Both the position numbers and the translations under genes were made by a program. The notes below the pieces were generated by a model. That model saw nothing but the letters and a program-made list of their open reading frames with translations. It ran no database searches and had not been told where the DNA came from. From Balneola sp. (GTDB lineage Bacteria; Bacteroidota; Rhodothermia; Balneolales; Balneolaceae), in the NCBI GenBank assembly GCA_002694685.1, contig NZMW01000017.1:62001-126000 (forward strand): DNA of 64,000 nt, read 5' to 3'. This document shows positions 8,452 through 18,300 of this stretch, piece after piece. Position 1 is the first letter of the stretch, and the number at the start of each line of letters is the position of its first letter.

Positions 8452-9738
8452 ATGGATGAGTTTCAAAAGCTTACTGACGAGAATCAGAAATTAAAATTAG
8501 CTGTAAACGAGCTGTCAATATTGAACAATATTGCTTCATCGATAAGCTCAACACAGTCTGTTGAAGAAATCATTGATATGATTGTATTGAAATGTGTAAA
8601 GCATTTACACGTTGAAGAAGGTACAGTCAGTTTATTGGTGAAAGAGGAAGAGGGAGAGATTTTTCACACCATGATCCGGAAGCAGGATCTTACACAAAAA
8701 CAGGTTCCATTTCATCTAGATAATCAGATCACGGGATGGATGCTTTTGAAACAAGAACCGCTATTAAGTAATGATGTAATTAATGATTCCCGTTTTACAC
8801 TTCCGGATAATAATGACAGGTCTATACGAAATATGTTGTGTGTACCTCTAATTGCAAAAGGGAAGCTGATTGGGTACCTAGCCGTTTTTAATAAAAAAAA
8901 TGAAAAAGATTTTGAGGACAAAGATCGCCGGCTTTTGACAATCATCGCATCTCAATCTGCACAGATTATCGAGAATTCTCGACTGTATGAGGAAGAAAAA
9001 GAATATCTGCTTTTAAAAGAGGAAATGAAGGTTGCTACAAGAATTCAAAACAACCTTCTGCCTGATAGTAATCCTGAGATTTCGGGGTACGAAATAGCAG
9101 GGATGAATATTCCAGCGAAAGAAGTGGGCGGTGATTACTACGACTTTATAACTCTGAGTAATAGCAATCTAGGATTCTGCGTGGGTGATGTTACCGGAAA
9201 AGGAATGCCGGCAGCTTTGCTAATGGCTAATTTACAAGCTTCTCTGAGAAGTCAGGCTTTAATAAATTTAGGATCGAGAGAGTGTGTGTCCAACATCAAT
9301 AAGTTGCTTCATCGCAATACAGACCCAAGTAAATTCGCGACATTGTTTTACGGAGTGCTGGATCCCGCCAATCACGAGATACACTATTGCAATGCAGGCC
9401 ATGATCAACCCCTTATATTTAGAGGGAAGAAGCTATTTTCGAGTTTAGAAGCTACCGGTATGCTCTTAGGCGTATTAGGTGAGGCGGAATATGAAAGTGA
9501 AAAATTATCTCTGTTGCCTAATGATACTGTAGTTATCTATACAGATGGAATTACAGAGGCAATGAATAAGGATTACGAACAATTTGGTCTTGAGAGAACG
9601 ATAAATGTTGTCGAAAAAAATTACTCTGAATCGGCTTCCTTTATACTCAAGGAAATTTATGACCAGGTTAAGTTACATTCAGATGGCTTTAAGCAAAGTG
9701 ATGATATTACCATTATGGTAATCAAGAGGGTGGAATAA
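8452..9738 (+). CDS. GAF domain and SpoIIE/RsbU-type PP2C phosphatase
   Basis: The 428-residue protein has a short coiled coil (1-25), a GAF sensor domain (about 25-180) and a helical linker, followed by a PPM phosphatase domain of the SpoIIE/RsbU type (about 215-425). Metal-binding motifs are visible as KEVGGDYYDFI, GDVTGKGMPAALLMA and YTDGITEA. Such proteins dephosphorylate anti-sigma-factor antagonists or kinase substrates in signalling pathways. No membrane segment is present. It is divergent from the Ser/Thr kinase; a shared pathway is likely but unproven. Confidence 0.92.
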   Translation: MDEFQKLTDENQKLKLAVNELSILNNIASSISSTQSVEEIIDMIVLKCVKHLHVEEGTVSLLVKEEEGEIFHTMIRKQDLTQKQVPFHLDNQITGWMLLKQEPLLSNDVINDSRFTLPDNNDRSIRNMLCVPLIAKGKLIGYLAVFNKKNEKDFEDKDRRLLTIIASQSAQIIENSRLYEEEKEYLLLKEEMKVATRIQNNLLPDSNPEISGYEIAGMNIPAKEVGGDYYDFITLSNSNLGFCVGDVTGKGMPAALLMANLQASLRSQALINLGSRECVSNINKLLHRNTDPSKFATLFYGVLDPANHEIHYCNAGHDQPLIFRGKKLFSSLEATGMLLGVLGEAEYESEKLSLLPNDTVVIYTDGITEAMNKDYEQFGLERTINVVEKNYSESASFILKEIYDQVKLHSDGFKQSDDITIMVIKRVE

Positions 9739-9799
9739 AGCCTATACTATTGGCGCTCAGTGAACATTTTATTATCTCTACCTTTAAGTTATAAATAGA

Positions 9800-10495
9800 T
9801 TATGCTATTTCCTTGGTTTCTTCATAGGGATCATCTTTCAAAAGCACCCCATCTTTAAGGTTGATTATTCGATTGCCGTAGGAAGCCATTTTTTCCGAAT
9901 GGGTTACCTGTATGATGGTCACCCCTTCATCATTAAGCTTCTTAAACATCTCCATGATTTGCTCGCTTTGTTCGGAATGGAGGTTTCCGGTGGGTTCATC
10001 GGCAAGAAGAAGCTTGGGGCTTCCGATGATAGCTCGGGCAACACCAACCACCTGTTGCTGACCACCTGATAGCTGGGGAGGGAATAAGTCTTTTTTAGCC
10101 ACGATATTAAATCGATCCAAAATATCCGCGACCATGGCTTTGCGCTGTTTTCCTTTTACTTTTCTGTAGAGAAGGGGCATCTCAATATTTTCATAAACGG
10201 TGAGCTCATCGATCAGATGGTAGGCTTGAAATACGAAACCAATGTGGGATTTATGATAATCTGATTTTTTCCTTTCACTAAGGTTATGAACCGGCTCTCC
10301 GAGGAATTGGTATTCACCTTCTGAGGCATCATCAAGAAATCCGAGAATATTCAGCAGCGTTGATTTACCCGCACCACTTGGTCCCATAATAGTAACAAAG
10401 TCGCCTTCAACAATATCCAGATTAATGTCTTTTAGGATAAAAGTGCGCTGAAACCGCTTATCGATATACTTGTCGATGTTTCTTAGTTGGATCAT
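9800..10495 (-). CDS. MacB/LolD-type ABC transporter ATPase with an altered D-loop
   Basis: The 231-residue nucleotide-binding subunit has Walker A GPSGAGKST (38-46), a Q-loop (FVFQAYHLIDELT), signature LSGGQ (142-146), Walker B LLLADEPTG and an H-loop VTHS. Two positions depart from the family: the signature continues QQQVVGVARA instead of the usual [10 protein letters not shown], and the D-loop reads GNLHSE instead of GNLDS (His173 for Asp). The paralogue at 25081 keeps the standard residues. The gene lies downstream of the 821-residue permease on the same strand and probably works with these permeases, or is a divergent partner. Confidence 0.9.
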   Translation of the reverse strand: MIQLRNIDKYIDKRFQRTFILKDINLDIVEGDFVTIMGPSGAGKSTLLNILGFLDDASEGEYQFLGEPVHNLSERKKSDYHKSHIGFVFQAYHLIDELTVYENIEMPLLYRKVKGKQRKAMVADILDRFNIVAKKDLFPPQLSGGQQQVVGVARAIIGSPKLLLADEPTGNLHSEQSEQIMEMFKKLNDEGVTIIQVTHSEKMASYGNRIINLKDGVLLKDDPYEETKEIA

Positions 10496-10519
10496 GAGAT
10501 AATGTGTGAAAGTGTTTCT

Positions 10520-10555
10520 GTGTTTACGTGTACTCTAACGTTAACACGTAAACAC
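10520..10555. repeat. Perfect 12-bp inverted repeat between permease and ATPase genes
   Basis: GTGTTTACGTGT and its exact complement ACACGTAAACAC flank a 12-nt loop. Similar palindromes with GTGTTTA cores occur at 15903-15933 and 24996-25062, each just after a permease gene on the minus strand. There is no T-tract, so it is an mRNA processing or attenuation hairpin, or a repeat, more than a classical terminator. Confidence 0.6.
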
Positions 10556-10578
10556 CTTCAAAATGTTAGTACGTAAAA

Positions 10579-13044
10579 TTATTCACTTCTTAAACTTTCA
10601 GTTGGATTAATTAATGTAGCTTTGATGGACTGATAACTCACTGTGAGCCAGGCCACGGCAAGCGTTACCATCCCAGCCAAAAGAAAAATGCCGATGCCGA
10701 GTTCAATGCGGTAAGCAAAATCCTGAAGCCAGGTTTTCATTCCATACCAGGCAACGGGAGCTGCAATTACGAAAGCAATAGCGACCAGTTTTGTGAATTC
10801 TTTATTGACCAATAGTACGATATTACCTGAAGAGGCTCCAAGTACCTTTCGAACTCCGATCTCTTTGGTTTTCCGGATGACCATCAGCGATGCTAAGCCA
10901 AATAATCCAAGGCAGGCAATGATAATTGCGATGATGGAACCCGTAGCTACAATTCTACTCAACCTTTGCTCTTGTCGATATTGCGCATCCAAAGCCTGAT
11001 CTACAAAGGTATAATTAAAGGGAGTTCCAGGGGCAACAGTAGCAAATACTTCCCGGATATTCCCTACAGTCTGTTGGATATCAGATGTTGTGAGGTTTAC
11101 AGAAATTCTGGGATCAAATGAATTGCTAATACCCAGATTCTGGATTCCTGAAAAAAGAGTTTCAAATGACATAGACATAGCTAGCGGATCTACTGAGGTA
11201 TGCAGAGATTCATAATGGAAGTTTTCAACCACGCCAATTACTTCATGATCAACAAACTCCGGTCCGGGTAAGCTCTCGCCTAAAGGGTTTTCCCAACCGA
11301 AATAATCAACCATCGCCTGATTTACAATGATAGCCCGGCGCTGATCGCTGGTGTTTTCTTCTGAGAAATTTCTTCCTTCTAAAACTTGAATACCAAGTGA
11401 TGGAATAAAGTCCGCATCAACCACATTACCGTGGAAGTTACGGACTTGTTGTTCGTTATCTGTAAAGCCAAGCTGAAACCAACCACCGGTTTGAACCGGA
11501 GTGAAAGAAGAAACTGTAATGGAGCTTATTTCGGGTGAAGCCCCAAGCTGATTTTCAAGCAATTGCTTAATACGAGCAGCATTTTCAAATACATCATCAG
11601 GATCGTTTTGTGGAGTATTAGTGATACCTGTATCAAATACCAAAACCTGATCCTTTTGAAAGCCGAGATTTTTGTTTTGAACATAGTTTAACTGCTGTTG
11701 AATGGTGATGGTGCCAATGATCAGGGAAATAGAAAGAGCAAACTGCAATACCACCATAAACTGTTGGAAGCGCCCTTTTCCAGATGACATCCTAATTCGT
11801 CCCTTAAGTACTTCAATCGGCCGGAACCCGGATAAAACCAATGCCGGATATATGCCTGCAAATAAACTCACAATGATAGCAGTTACAGTAAGGCTACCTA
11901 TCATACCGAGAGAGTAACTGAGGTTCAGCTCTGTTCCTGATAATTCATTAAAGAGAGGAAGTAAAAACTCAGCAAAGGTAAGACCAAAAACAAAAGCAAT
12001 GACCGTCATCAAGAGAGCTTCACCCCAAAATTGATACATCAAATGTTGACGAATCGCACCGATAGTTTTTCGTATTCCTACTTCTTTAGCTCTGGATGTA
12101 GAACGGCTGATGGAAAGTGTCATAAAATTGACACAGGCAATGAGCAAAATGAGGAAGGCGATTACACTGAGTATATAAGAGTAAACAGGATCGCTTACAG
12201 AGGCGAGTCCGCCGGCAAGTTCCGTGTTAAGGTGAATATCTGTCAAAGGCTGAAGGTTAATTGTGTATTGGGTTTCTTCATACACATCGGGGCCTAAAGT
12301 GCTTTCCATCATAGCAGCAAACTTCTCGTCCAGTGTTGAGGGATCCACACCTTCGCTTAAAGTGAGATAAGTACTTCCATAAATATTAAACCAACTCTGC
12401 CGGCCCTGCTCAGAAATGAGGTTCTTAAGGTTTTCGTAGGGCATCAGAATATTGTAGGGAAGGCTCGAATTAGTTGGAGTGTCTTCAATGACGCCACTTA
12501 TTGAAAATTCCTGATATTCATCTCCGATTCGAATGGATAACCCCTGTTGAACCGGATTCTGATTTCCAAAAAGTCGCTTTGCTACAGACTCAGACAACAC
12601 TACCGATGAGGGGTTGTTGAAAATAGTTGATTTATCTCCCTGCAATAGCTCAAAATCAAACATCTGAAAGAAATCATCATTAACAACCAAGACTCCTTCA
12701 CTTTGCGCTTCCGGTTTTTGAACAGTTTTGACCAGGTTATTGAAGTTAAATAGGTAGGTGATGTGTTCAACCTCTGGGATGTTATCCTGAATTGTTGGAC
12801 TTAGGATCACCGGCGTTGCCGTGTTAGCAAGTACTCGTTGATCGGGGGTAGTCTCTTCGTACCATACACGGTACGTACGATCCGCCTTAGAATGAAATGA
12901 GTCGTAGCTCCATTCATTATGTACATATAATGCTATGAGGATACAGCAAGCAATTCCAGCTGCCAGTCCAAAAATATTGATAGACGAATAAACCTTGTTT
13001 TTAAAAAGGTTCCGAAAGGCGATTTTGAAGTAGTTTTTCAGCAT
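10579..13044 (-). CDS. MacB/FtsX-type ABC transporter permease (821 aa)
   Basis: The protein begins with a short basic cytoplasmic segment, then TM1 (IFGLAAGIACCILIALYVH), a large periplasmic MacB_PCD domain, three TMs ending before residue 420, a second periplasmic domain and a final three-TM FtsX block. This duplicated arrangement (about 800 residues) is common in Bacteroidota and differs from the 4-TM E. coli MacB; the ATPase is a separate protein. Family members act as mechanotransmission pumps for lipoproteins, peptides or macrolides; the substrate here is unknown. It is preceded by a sigma-54-like promoter with paired sites and followed by an ATPase gene. Confidence 0.9.
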   Translation of the reverse strand: MLKNYFKIAFRNLFKNKVYSSINIFGLAAGIACCILIALYVHNEWSYDSFHSKADRTYRVWYEETTPDQRVLANTATPVILSPTIQDNIPEVEHITYLFNFNNLVKTVQKPEAQSEGVLVVNDDFFQMFDFELLQGDKSTIFNNPSSVVLSESVAKRLFGNQNPVQQGLSIRIGDEYQEFSISGVIEDTPTNSSLPYNILMPYENLKNLISEQGRQSWFNIYGSTYLTLSEGVDPSTLDEKFAAMMESTLGPDVYEETQYTINLQPLTDIHLNTELAGGLASVSDPVYSYILSVIAFLILLIACVNFMTLSISRSTSRAKEVGIRKTIGAIRQHLMYQFWGEALLMTVIAFVFGLTFAEFLLPLFNELSGTELNLSYSLGMIGSLTVTAIIVSLFAGIYPALVLSGFRPIEVLKGRIRMSSGKGRFQQFMVVLQFALSISLIIGTITIQQQLNYVQNKNLGFQKDQVLVFDTGITNTPQNDPDDVFENAARIKQLLENQLGASPEISSITVSSFTPVQTGGWFQLGFTDNEQQVRNFHGNVVDADFIPSLGIQVLEGRNFSEENTSDQRRAIIVNQAMVDYFGWENPLGESLPGPEFVDHEVIGVVENFHYESLHTSVDPLAMSMSFETLFSGIQNLGISNSFDPRISVNLTTSDIQQTVGNIREVFATVAPGTPFNYTFVDQALDAQYRQEQRLSRIVATGSIIAIIIACLGLFGLASLMVIRKTKEIGVRKVLGASSGNIVLLVNKEFTKLVAIAFVIAAPVAWYGMKTWLQDFAYRIELGIGIFLLAGMVTLAVAWLTVSYQSIKATLINPTESLRSE

Positions 13045-13079
13045 AGAAATATCCTGTTAATTTTATCTATACCTAACTA

Positions 13080-13095
13080 TTCAACTATCATACCA
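13080..13095 (-). promoter_or_regulatory. Candidate sigma-54 promoter of the 821-aa permease
   Basis: The minus strand reads TGGTATG-ATAG-TTGAA, with exact -24/-12 spacing. The flanking bases are nearly the same as at 15778 (CTATTCAACTATC and CTATCCAACTATC on the plus strand). The gene starts 36 nt downstream. Confidence 0.65.
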
Positions 13096-13148
13096 AACCG
13101 GGAAATAGTTATGAAAAGGGCTTTAAAGCCTAAAGAGAGCTACGAGCC

Positions 13149-13185
13149 TGTTCGCTATTAAACAGCAGGTGTACATTATCGAACA
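13149..13185. promoter_or_regulatory. Paired enhancer-like sites upstream of the 821-aa permease
   Basis: Two 16-mers, TGTTCGCTATTAAACA (13149-13164) and TGTACATTATCGAACA (13170-13185), are separated by GCAGG, giving a 21-bp centre-to-centre distance (two helical turns). The first lies 69 nt from the promoter element, as in the other three promoters. Confidence 0.65.
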
Positions 13186-13305
13186 GTTTTGGTTTTTCCG
13201 TATTCAATACATAATTGAAAGGTATTAAACCAGCTAACAGGAATTTCCATCACGGGATAGGGTTGCGATAGGTGAATTCCTGCAGCCGGTTATTGTATTT
13301 TTAGT

Positions 13306-15723
13306 TTATTCACTCCGAAGTGTTTTAACGGGGTTTGCTGTGGCTGATTTAATGGCCTGAACTCCAATGGTAAACCAAGAAACAATCAGTACTGCTAATG
13401 AGCAAAGAACAAAAACCCATAATGAGACGGTGGTTTGTTCACTGAAGTTGTTTAGCCAGCGGTTCATAAAAACATAGACTAGTGGGAGAGCAAGAACCTG
13501 AGCTAAAATCACAAGCAAGGTAAAGTCTTTTCCAAGTAGCATCACGATATCGGAGACCGTTGCCCCCATCACTTTTCTGATGCCAATTTCTTTAACCCGC
13601 TGTTGAATACTATAGGAAGCCAATCCAAGTAGCCCAAGGCTTGCAATTAGGATAGCAATGAAGGCAAAAGCTTTAAATATATTACTAAGCTTTGCCTCAG
13701 AGCGGTACATACTGTCGAAGGTGGTGTCTAGAAAGAAATATTCAAACGGACGCTCTGGGTTAAAGGCACTCCACTTTTCCTCAATGCTGGCAGCAACATC
13801 TCTGATTTCATTTGAAGTAAGTTTGACTGATAAATAGTCGTGATAAAAAGTGCGTTTAAAAACATGAATAATGACAGGGTCTATTTTGTTGTGCAGAGAA
13901 TTGTACTGGAAGTCTTCTACCACACCAATCACTTTTCCTTTCTTGCGAACTAAGTCTGTAACATAAAAGCTAAGAGTAAGCTCTTTATCTAACGGATTGT
14001 CTGTCCATCCCAGGCGTTTAGCTGCTGTTTCGTTTATGATAAATGCTTCTTCCTCATCGGTGGAGAATTCTTCAGAGAAATCTCTTCCTGAAATCAGATT
14101 TAGTCCAAGTGTTTCCAGATAACCAAAATCAACGGTAAGGGTTTGCATCCCAACCGAGTCGCCGGGGTTATCTTCAGGAGTCACCATAAAACCGTGAATG
14201 CCAGATTTTATACCTGGTAAACCAGAGGCGGCGGAGGCGGATTGAACTCCCGGAATTCGTTCAATCTCTTCTTTAAGCGTAGAAATGTTAAACTGATTAG
14301 CCGTTTCACGGATGGGCATGATCAAAACTTGCTCCTTTTCAAATCCCAGCTTTTTATTTTGAATATAGTCTAGCTGTTGGGTTATGATAATGGTAGCGAA
14401 GATGAGTGCAGTAGAAACACAAAACTGAAATACAACCAGCCCTTTTCGGAAAGAAGTAATCGATGACTTTTCGGTTATACTTTTTCCTTTTAGTGTTTGA
14501 ATGGGCTTAAATGAAGACAAGTAAAAAGCAGGATAGCTTCCTGCTAAAATACCTATCCCAACTACAGCCAGAATAACGGGTACGATAATATTCCAATCAG
14601 CAAAATAAGACAGAGAAAGTTTGTAGCCGGTTAATTCATTGAAGTAAGGGAAAATAGCTTCAACAAAAATCAGAGCAAACCCAAAACCCAGTACAGTCAT
14701 GATAATAGCTTCGCCTAAAAATTGGCCTATAAGCTGACCCCGAACTGCCCCCATTGTTTTCCTCATTCCAACCTCAAGGCCTCTTTTCGCAGATCTGGCG
14801 GTAGCCAGGTTCATAAAATTGGTGCAAGCGATGATGAGTATGAAAAGTCCTATTCCGGAAAAGATGTAGATGTAGGTAATGTCAAAATTAGCAGATATTT
14901 CATTCTGAAGGTTTGAGTGGAGATGAATATCAGAGATAGGTTGAAGGCCAAAACTGCTGGCCTCAGCGTACTCATTCCCATAATATTTTTCCTCAAATGC
15001 AGGAAATTGAAATATAAGGCCCTGTACATCCTCAGGCTTGTTTAACTGAACATAGGTATACATTGGGGGATGATATTTCACGTTATATTCCCAAGGTCTG
15101 AGGCGGCTCAAACTTTCATATGAGATAACATAATCAAACTGAATATGAGAGTTGCTTGGTGGGTTTAACGCAACTCCTGTAATTTCAAAATCAAAAGTAT
15201 TTCTTGAGTCCTTAAGTCTTAAAGACTTTCCCATAGGATCTTCATCGCCAAAAAACTTTGTGGCTACTTGTTCTGTGATGACCAAAGTAAATGGTTTATC
15301 TAAAGCGGTAGCTGGGTTTCCTTTTTTTAAGGGAAAGGAAAACATTTCAAAGAATGAAGAGTCTGCCAAGACAATCCCATCTTCTTGGTAACTAGTGTTA
15401 TCAGGTCCGGTGATTAACCCTGAACTTGGATATAAATGTGTAACCCTTTTTATGGTTGGAAACTCCATTTCCAAAGCGGGAGCCAGTGCTGAATAGGTAG
15501 TTGCATAGGTATCGGTATTGCCATCAGCTTTATAGCTCTCGGTTACTCTGTATAACTCAGTATAATTTTCATGAAATTTGTCATAAGAAAGTTCATGCAT
15601 TACATATACAGTAATTAACATAACGCAGCCTAACCCAACAGATAAACCAAGAATATTAATAACAGAGTAAAGTCTATTTTTGAAAAGATTCCTGAGGGCA
15701 ATTTTAAAATAGTTCTTAAACAT
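13306..15723 (-). CDS. MacB/FtsX-type ABC transporter permease (805 aa)
   Basis: It has the same architecture as its neighbours: an N-terminal FKNYFKIALRNLFKN segment, TM1, a periplasmic MacB_PCD domain, an internal FtsX block with NLATARSAKRGLEVGMRKT before the next TM, a second periplasmic domain and a C-terminal FtsX block with VKEIGIRKVMGA. The ending NPVKTLRSE is shared by all four permeases. It has its own promoter-like element and enhancer pair, so it is probably transcribed separately. The substrate is unknown. Confidence 0.9.
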   Translation of the reverse strand: MFKNYFKIALRNLFKNRLYSVINILGLSVGLGCVMLITVYVMHELSYDKFHENYTELYRVTESYKADGNTDTYATTYSALAPALEMEFPTIKRVTHLYPSSGLITGPDNTSYQEDGIVLADSSFFEMFSFPLKKGNPATALDKPFTLVITEQVATKFFGDEDPMGKSLRLKDSRNTFDFEITGVALNPPSNSHIQFDYVISYESLSRLRPWEYNVKYHPPMYTYVQLNKPEDVQGLIFQFPAFEEKYYGNEYAEASSFGLQPISDIHLHSNLQNEISANFDITYIYIFSGIGLFILIIACTNFMNLATARSAKRGLEVGMRKTMGAVRGQLIGQFLGEAIIMTVLGFGFALIFVEAIFPYFNELTGYKLSLSYFADWNIIVPVILAVVGIGILAGSYPAFYLSSFKPIQTLKGKSITEKSSITSFRKGLVVFQFCVSTALIFATIIITQQLDYIQNKKLGFEKEQVLIMPIRETANQFNISTLKEEIERIPGVQSASAASGLPGIKSGIHGFMVTPEDNPGDSVGMQTLTVDFGYLETLGLNLISGRDFSEEFSTDEEEAFIINETAAKRLGWTDNPLDKELTLSFYVTDLVRKKGKVIGVVEDFQYNSLHNKIDPVIIHVFKRTFYHDYLSVKLTSNEIRDVAASIEEKWSAFNPERPFEYFFLDTTFDSMYRSEAKLSNIFKAFAFIAILIASLGLLGLASYSIQQRVKEIGIRKVMGATVSDIVMLLGKDFTLLVILAQVLALPLVYVFMNRWLNNFSEQTTVSLWVFVLCSLAVLIVSWFTIGVQAIKSATANPVKTLRSE

Positions 15724-15777
15724 AGCTAGCTCCGTTTTGTGGATACGTTGTTAATCAAATAGAAACAAGATTAGCTA

Positions 15778-15793
15778 TCCAACTATCGTACCA
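15778..15793 (-). promoter_or_regulatory. Candidate sigma-54 promoter of the 805-aa permease
   Basis: The minus strand reads TGGTACG-ATAG-TTGGA. Spacing is exact and the sequence is nearly identical to the site at 13080. The gene start is 55 nt downstream. Confidence 0.65.
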
Positions 15794-15846
15794 AAGTTTA
15801 GAGAACCCCTTCAAAGCTCTCTAAATAAACTTTTGCTATGTAAGCC

Positions 15847-15883
15847 TGTTCGCTTTTAAACACCGGGTGTGCGCTTGTGGACA
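15847..15883. promoter_or_regulatory. Paired enhancer-like sites upstream of the 805-aa permease
   Basis: TGTTCGCTTTTAAACA (15847-15862) and TGTGCGCTTGTGGACA (15868-15883) are separated by CCGGG, with 21 bp between centres. The first site is 69 nt from the promoter element, as in the other members of the set. Confidence 0.65.
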
Positions 15884-15902
15884 GTAAGGTTTAACGTATT
15901 TG

Positions 15903-15933
15903 AGTGTTTAAGTGCCTCAAACACTTAAACACT
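15903..15933. repeat. Perfect 12-bp inverted repeat after the 783-aa permease gene
   Basis: AGTGTTTAAGTG and CACTTAAACACT enclose a 7-nt loop, 16 nt beyond the permease stop codon. It may act as a 3'-end hairpin for that transcript. No T-tract follows on the minus strand. It is related in sequence to the hairpins at 10520 and 24996. Confidence 0.6.
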
Positions 15934-15948
15934 TTAGCACGTAACAAA

Positions 15949-18300
15949 TCACTCACTCTTCAAACTCTGAACCGGATTCATGAGTGCAGCTTTAATGGAC
16001 TGCCAGCTTACTGTTAGCCAGGCTATTACTACTGCAAGAAATCCGGAACCGGCAAAAATCCACCAGCTTAGCCCGGCGTTGTATGCAAAATCAGAGAGCC
16101 AGGTATCCATCATCCACCAAGAAACAGGAATAGCTATAAGGATGGCAATAAGAACCAGTTTGGTGAAATCTTTGGTAAGGTGAATAACCAAACTTTGAAC
16201 GGTTGCTCCCAATACCTTTCGAACCCCAATTTCTTTAGCTCGCTGTTCTGCAGTAAAGGCTGATAAGCCAAATAATCCAAGACAGGAAATGATGACAGCA
16301 AAAATGGAAAAGTATTTTGCTAAATCTCCTATGCGCTGTTCACTCCGGTATAATGCGGCGTATTGGTCATCCATGAACTCATAGGCAAATGGATAGGTGG
16401 GGTTGAATTCTTTGTATTTATCTTCGACTTGAGCCAGCGTTTCCCGGATATTATCCGATTCTATTCGAACATAGGCAGAGCCTCCAAATTCACTTAAGCG
16501 AAAGAATAAAGGTTCAATATCATTACGTAGATTTTCATAATTGAAGTCTCTTACCAAGCCAATGATTTCTGTTTCTTCACCCCAAAGGGTAATGAATTGG
16601 CCAACAGGGTTATCGAGTCCCATGACGTTAGCAGCTACTTCATTAATAAGGATTCGGGAAGTATCGGCTCCAAATTCTTCGGAGTGCGTGCGCCCTGAAA
16701 TTACCTCAAAGCCCATAGTCTCGACAAGGCCATAATCGGCTGATACATTTTCAAACAATATTTGTGTATCGGGCAGTTTGCCAGGCCAGTCTAATCCGGA
16801 TGTATTTGAATTCCGCCCAAGGAATGAAGAATTAGACCTGGAAGCATTTACAACACCTGGAATGGTTTTAATCTGTTCTTTAAAGGTGTCCCAGTTATTG
16901 CGAACATCGCCCTCAACTGTGAATGTAATCAGGTTTTCTTTTTTATAACCCAGGCTTTTATTCTGTGTGTATTGAATTTGTTGGTACACCACGATGGTAG
17001 AGATAATCAGGATGACCGAAAGGGTGAATTGAAATACAACCAATCCTTTTCGGGCAAATGCCTCACTCCCCGAAATTTTAAGATTTCCTTTGAGTGTTTT
17101 AACAGCCTCAAAAGAAGAAAGATAGAAAGCGGGATAACTTCCGGCTATAAACCCGGTAAAGAGAGCGGTTCCCAAGAAGATCAATAGAAGTGTTGGGTCT
17201 CCATATTGTACATCAATGGCTTTACTGGTGAGGTCATTAAATACCGGGAGGCTCAATTCAACAAAAAACACAGAAACAATCAGCGAGAAAAAAGTGATCA
17301 TCATAGACTCACCGAGAAATTGACCAATCAATGAACCCTGACTGGCACCGATTGACTTTCGGATTCCAACTTCTTTTGCCCGCTTAGTTGCTTTAGCCGT
17401 GCTTAAATTCATAAAGTTGATACAGGCAATTAACAAGATGAAAATAGCAACTACAGTAAATAGGCGAACATAATCGATGCGGCCACCGGTTTGTACTCGA
17501 TTCTCAAACTGACCATAGAGATATAAATCAGCAGAAGGATACACGAAAAGTTCGACATTGGAGTCATCTTCATCCTTCTGCTGTACAAAATCAGCAATCT
17601 TTCTGTTGAGGGCATCCACATCAACACCGGGGTAAAGCTTAGTGATGGTTCGGGGACCGTTATTTCCCCAGGAAGTTGCCCAATCATTATTGGCTAACCA
17701 GTCTTCAAAGGGGAGTACGTAATCAAATTGGAAGCTGGAATTTTCAGGCAGTTTTTCAAAAACACCAGTTACAGTATGGACAGCATTTGAATTCAGGGTA
17801 ATAGATTCACCTACGGCATTTTCGGTTCCAAAGTATTTTACCGCAATCTCTTTTGATACAACGACCGTTTTTGGACTATTGATAAGTTCATCCCGATTGC
17901 CATGAAGTAAGTTGATGTCAAGAATGTGGAAGATATCGGGCCGTGCATAAAACCCGGTTTCCTTTAAAGATTTACTCTCTTTTGTGAATAGATACTCCAC
18001 AGGCCAAGTGTAAGTTGAGGTGTACTGGAATTCAGGTACTTCCTCTTTAAGTGCGGGCGCAAGAATACCGGGTGTCGAAAGGGTAGTCATGACATCCGCA
18101 GAGTAGGACTGATGCTCCATAACCTGATATATCTGGTCAACATCAGCATGGAAGCGATCATACTCAAGTTCATCGAGTACCCAAAGCAGAATCAAGATAC
18201 TGCAAGCCATCCCAATGGAGAGCCCGATAACATTAATTAGAAAAGAACTTTTGTGACGTTTGAAACTCCGAAAAGCAGTTTTAAGATAATTTTTAAACAT
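15949..18300 (-). CDS. MacB/FtsX-type ABC transporter permease (783 aa)
   Basis: This is a third paralogue of the family, with TM1 in NVIGLSIGMACSILILLWVL, a MacB_PCD periplasmic domain, two FtsX blocks (AKEVGIRKSIGAS and AKEIGVRKVLGAT before membrane spans) and the ending NPVQSLKSE. Unlike the two downstream permeases I cannot find a -24/-12 site in its 144-nt upstream gap, only weak traces of the enhancer pair near 18384-18420. It may be transcribed with the fucosidase gene upstream. Confidence 0.9.
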   Translation of the reverse strand: MFKNYLKTAFRSFKRHKSSFLINVIGLSIGMACSILILLWVLDELEYDRFHADVDQIYQVMEHQSYSADVMTTLSTPGILAPALKEEVPEFQYTSTYTWPVEYLFTKESKSLKETGFYARPDIFHILDINLLHGNRDELINSPKTVVVSKEIAVKYFGTENAVGESITLNSNAVHTVTGVFEKLPENSSFQFDYVLPFEDWLANNDWATSWGNNGPRTITKLYPGVDVDALNRKIADFVQQKDEDDSNVELFVYPSADLYLYGQFENRVQTGGRIDYVRLFTVVAIFILLIACINFMNLSTAKATKRAKEVGIRKSIGASQGSLIGQFLGESMMITFFSLIVSVFFVELSLPVFNDLTSKAIDVQYGDPTLLLIFLGTALFTGFIAGSYPAFYLSSFEAVKTLKGNLKISGSEAFARKGLVVFQFTLSVILIISTIVVYQQIQYTQNKSLGYKKENLITFTVEGDVRNNWDTFKEQIKTIPGVVNASRSNSSFLGRNSNTSGLDWPGKLPDTQILFENVSADYGLVETMGFEVISGRTHSEEFGADTSRILINEVAANVMGLDNPVGQFITLWGEETEIIGLVRDFNYENLRNDIEPLFFRLSEFGGSAYVRIESDNIRETLAQVEDKYKEFNPTYPFAYEFMDDQYAALYRSEQRIGDLAKYFSIFAVIISCLGLFGLSAFTAEQRAKEIGVRKVLGATVQSLVIHLTKDFTKLVLIAILIAIPVSWWMMDTWLSDFAYNAGLSWWIFAGSGFLAVVIAWLTVSWQSIKAALMNPVQSLKSE

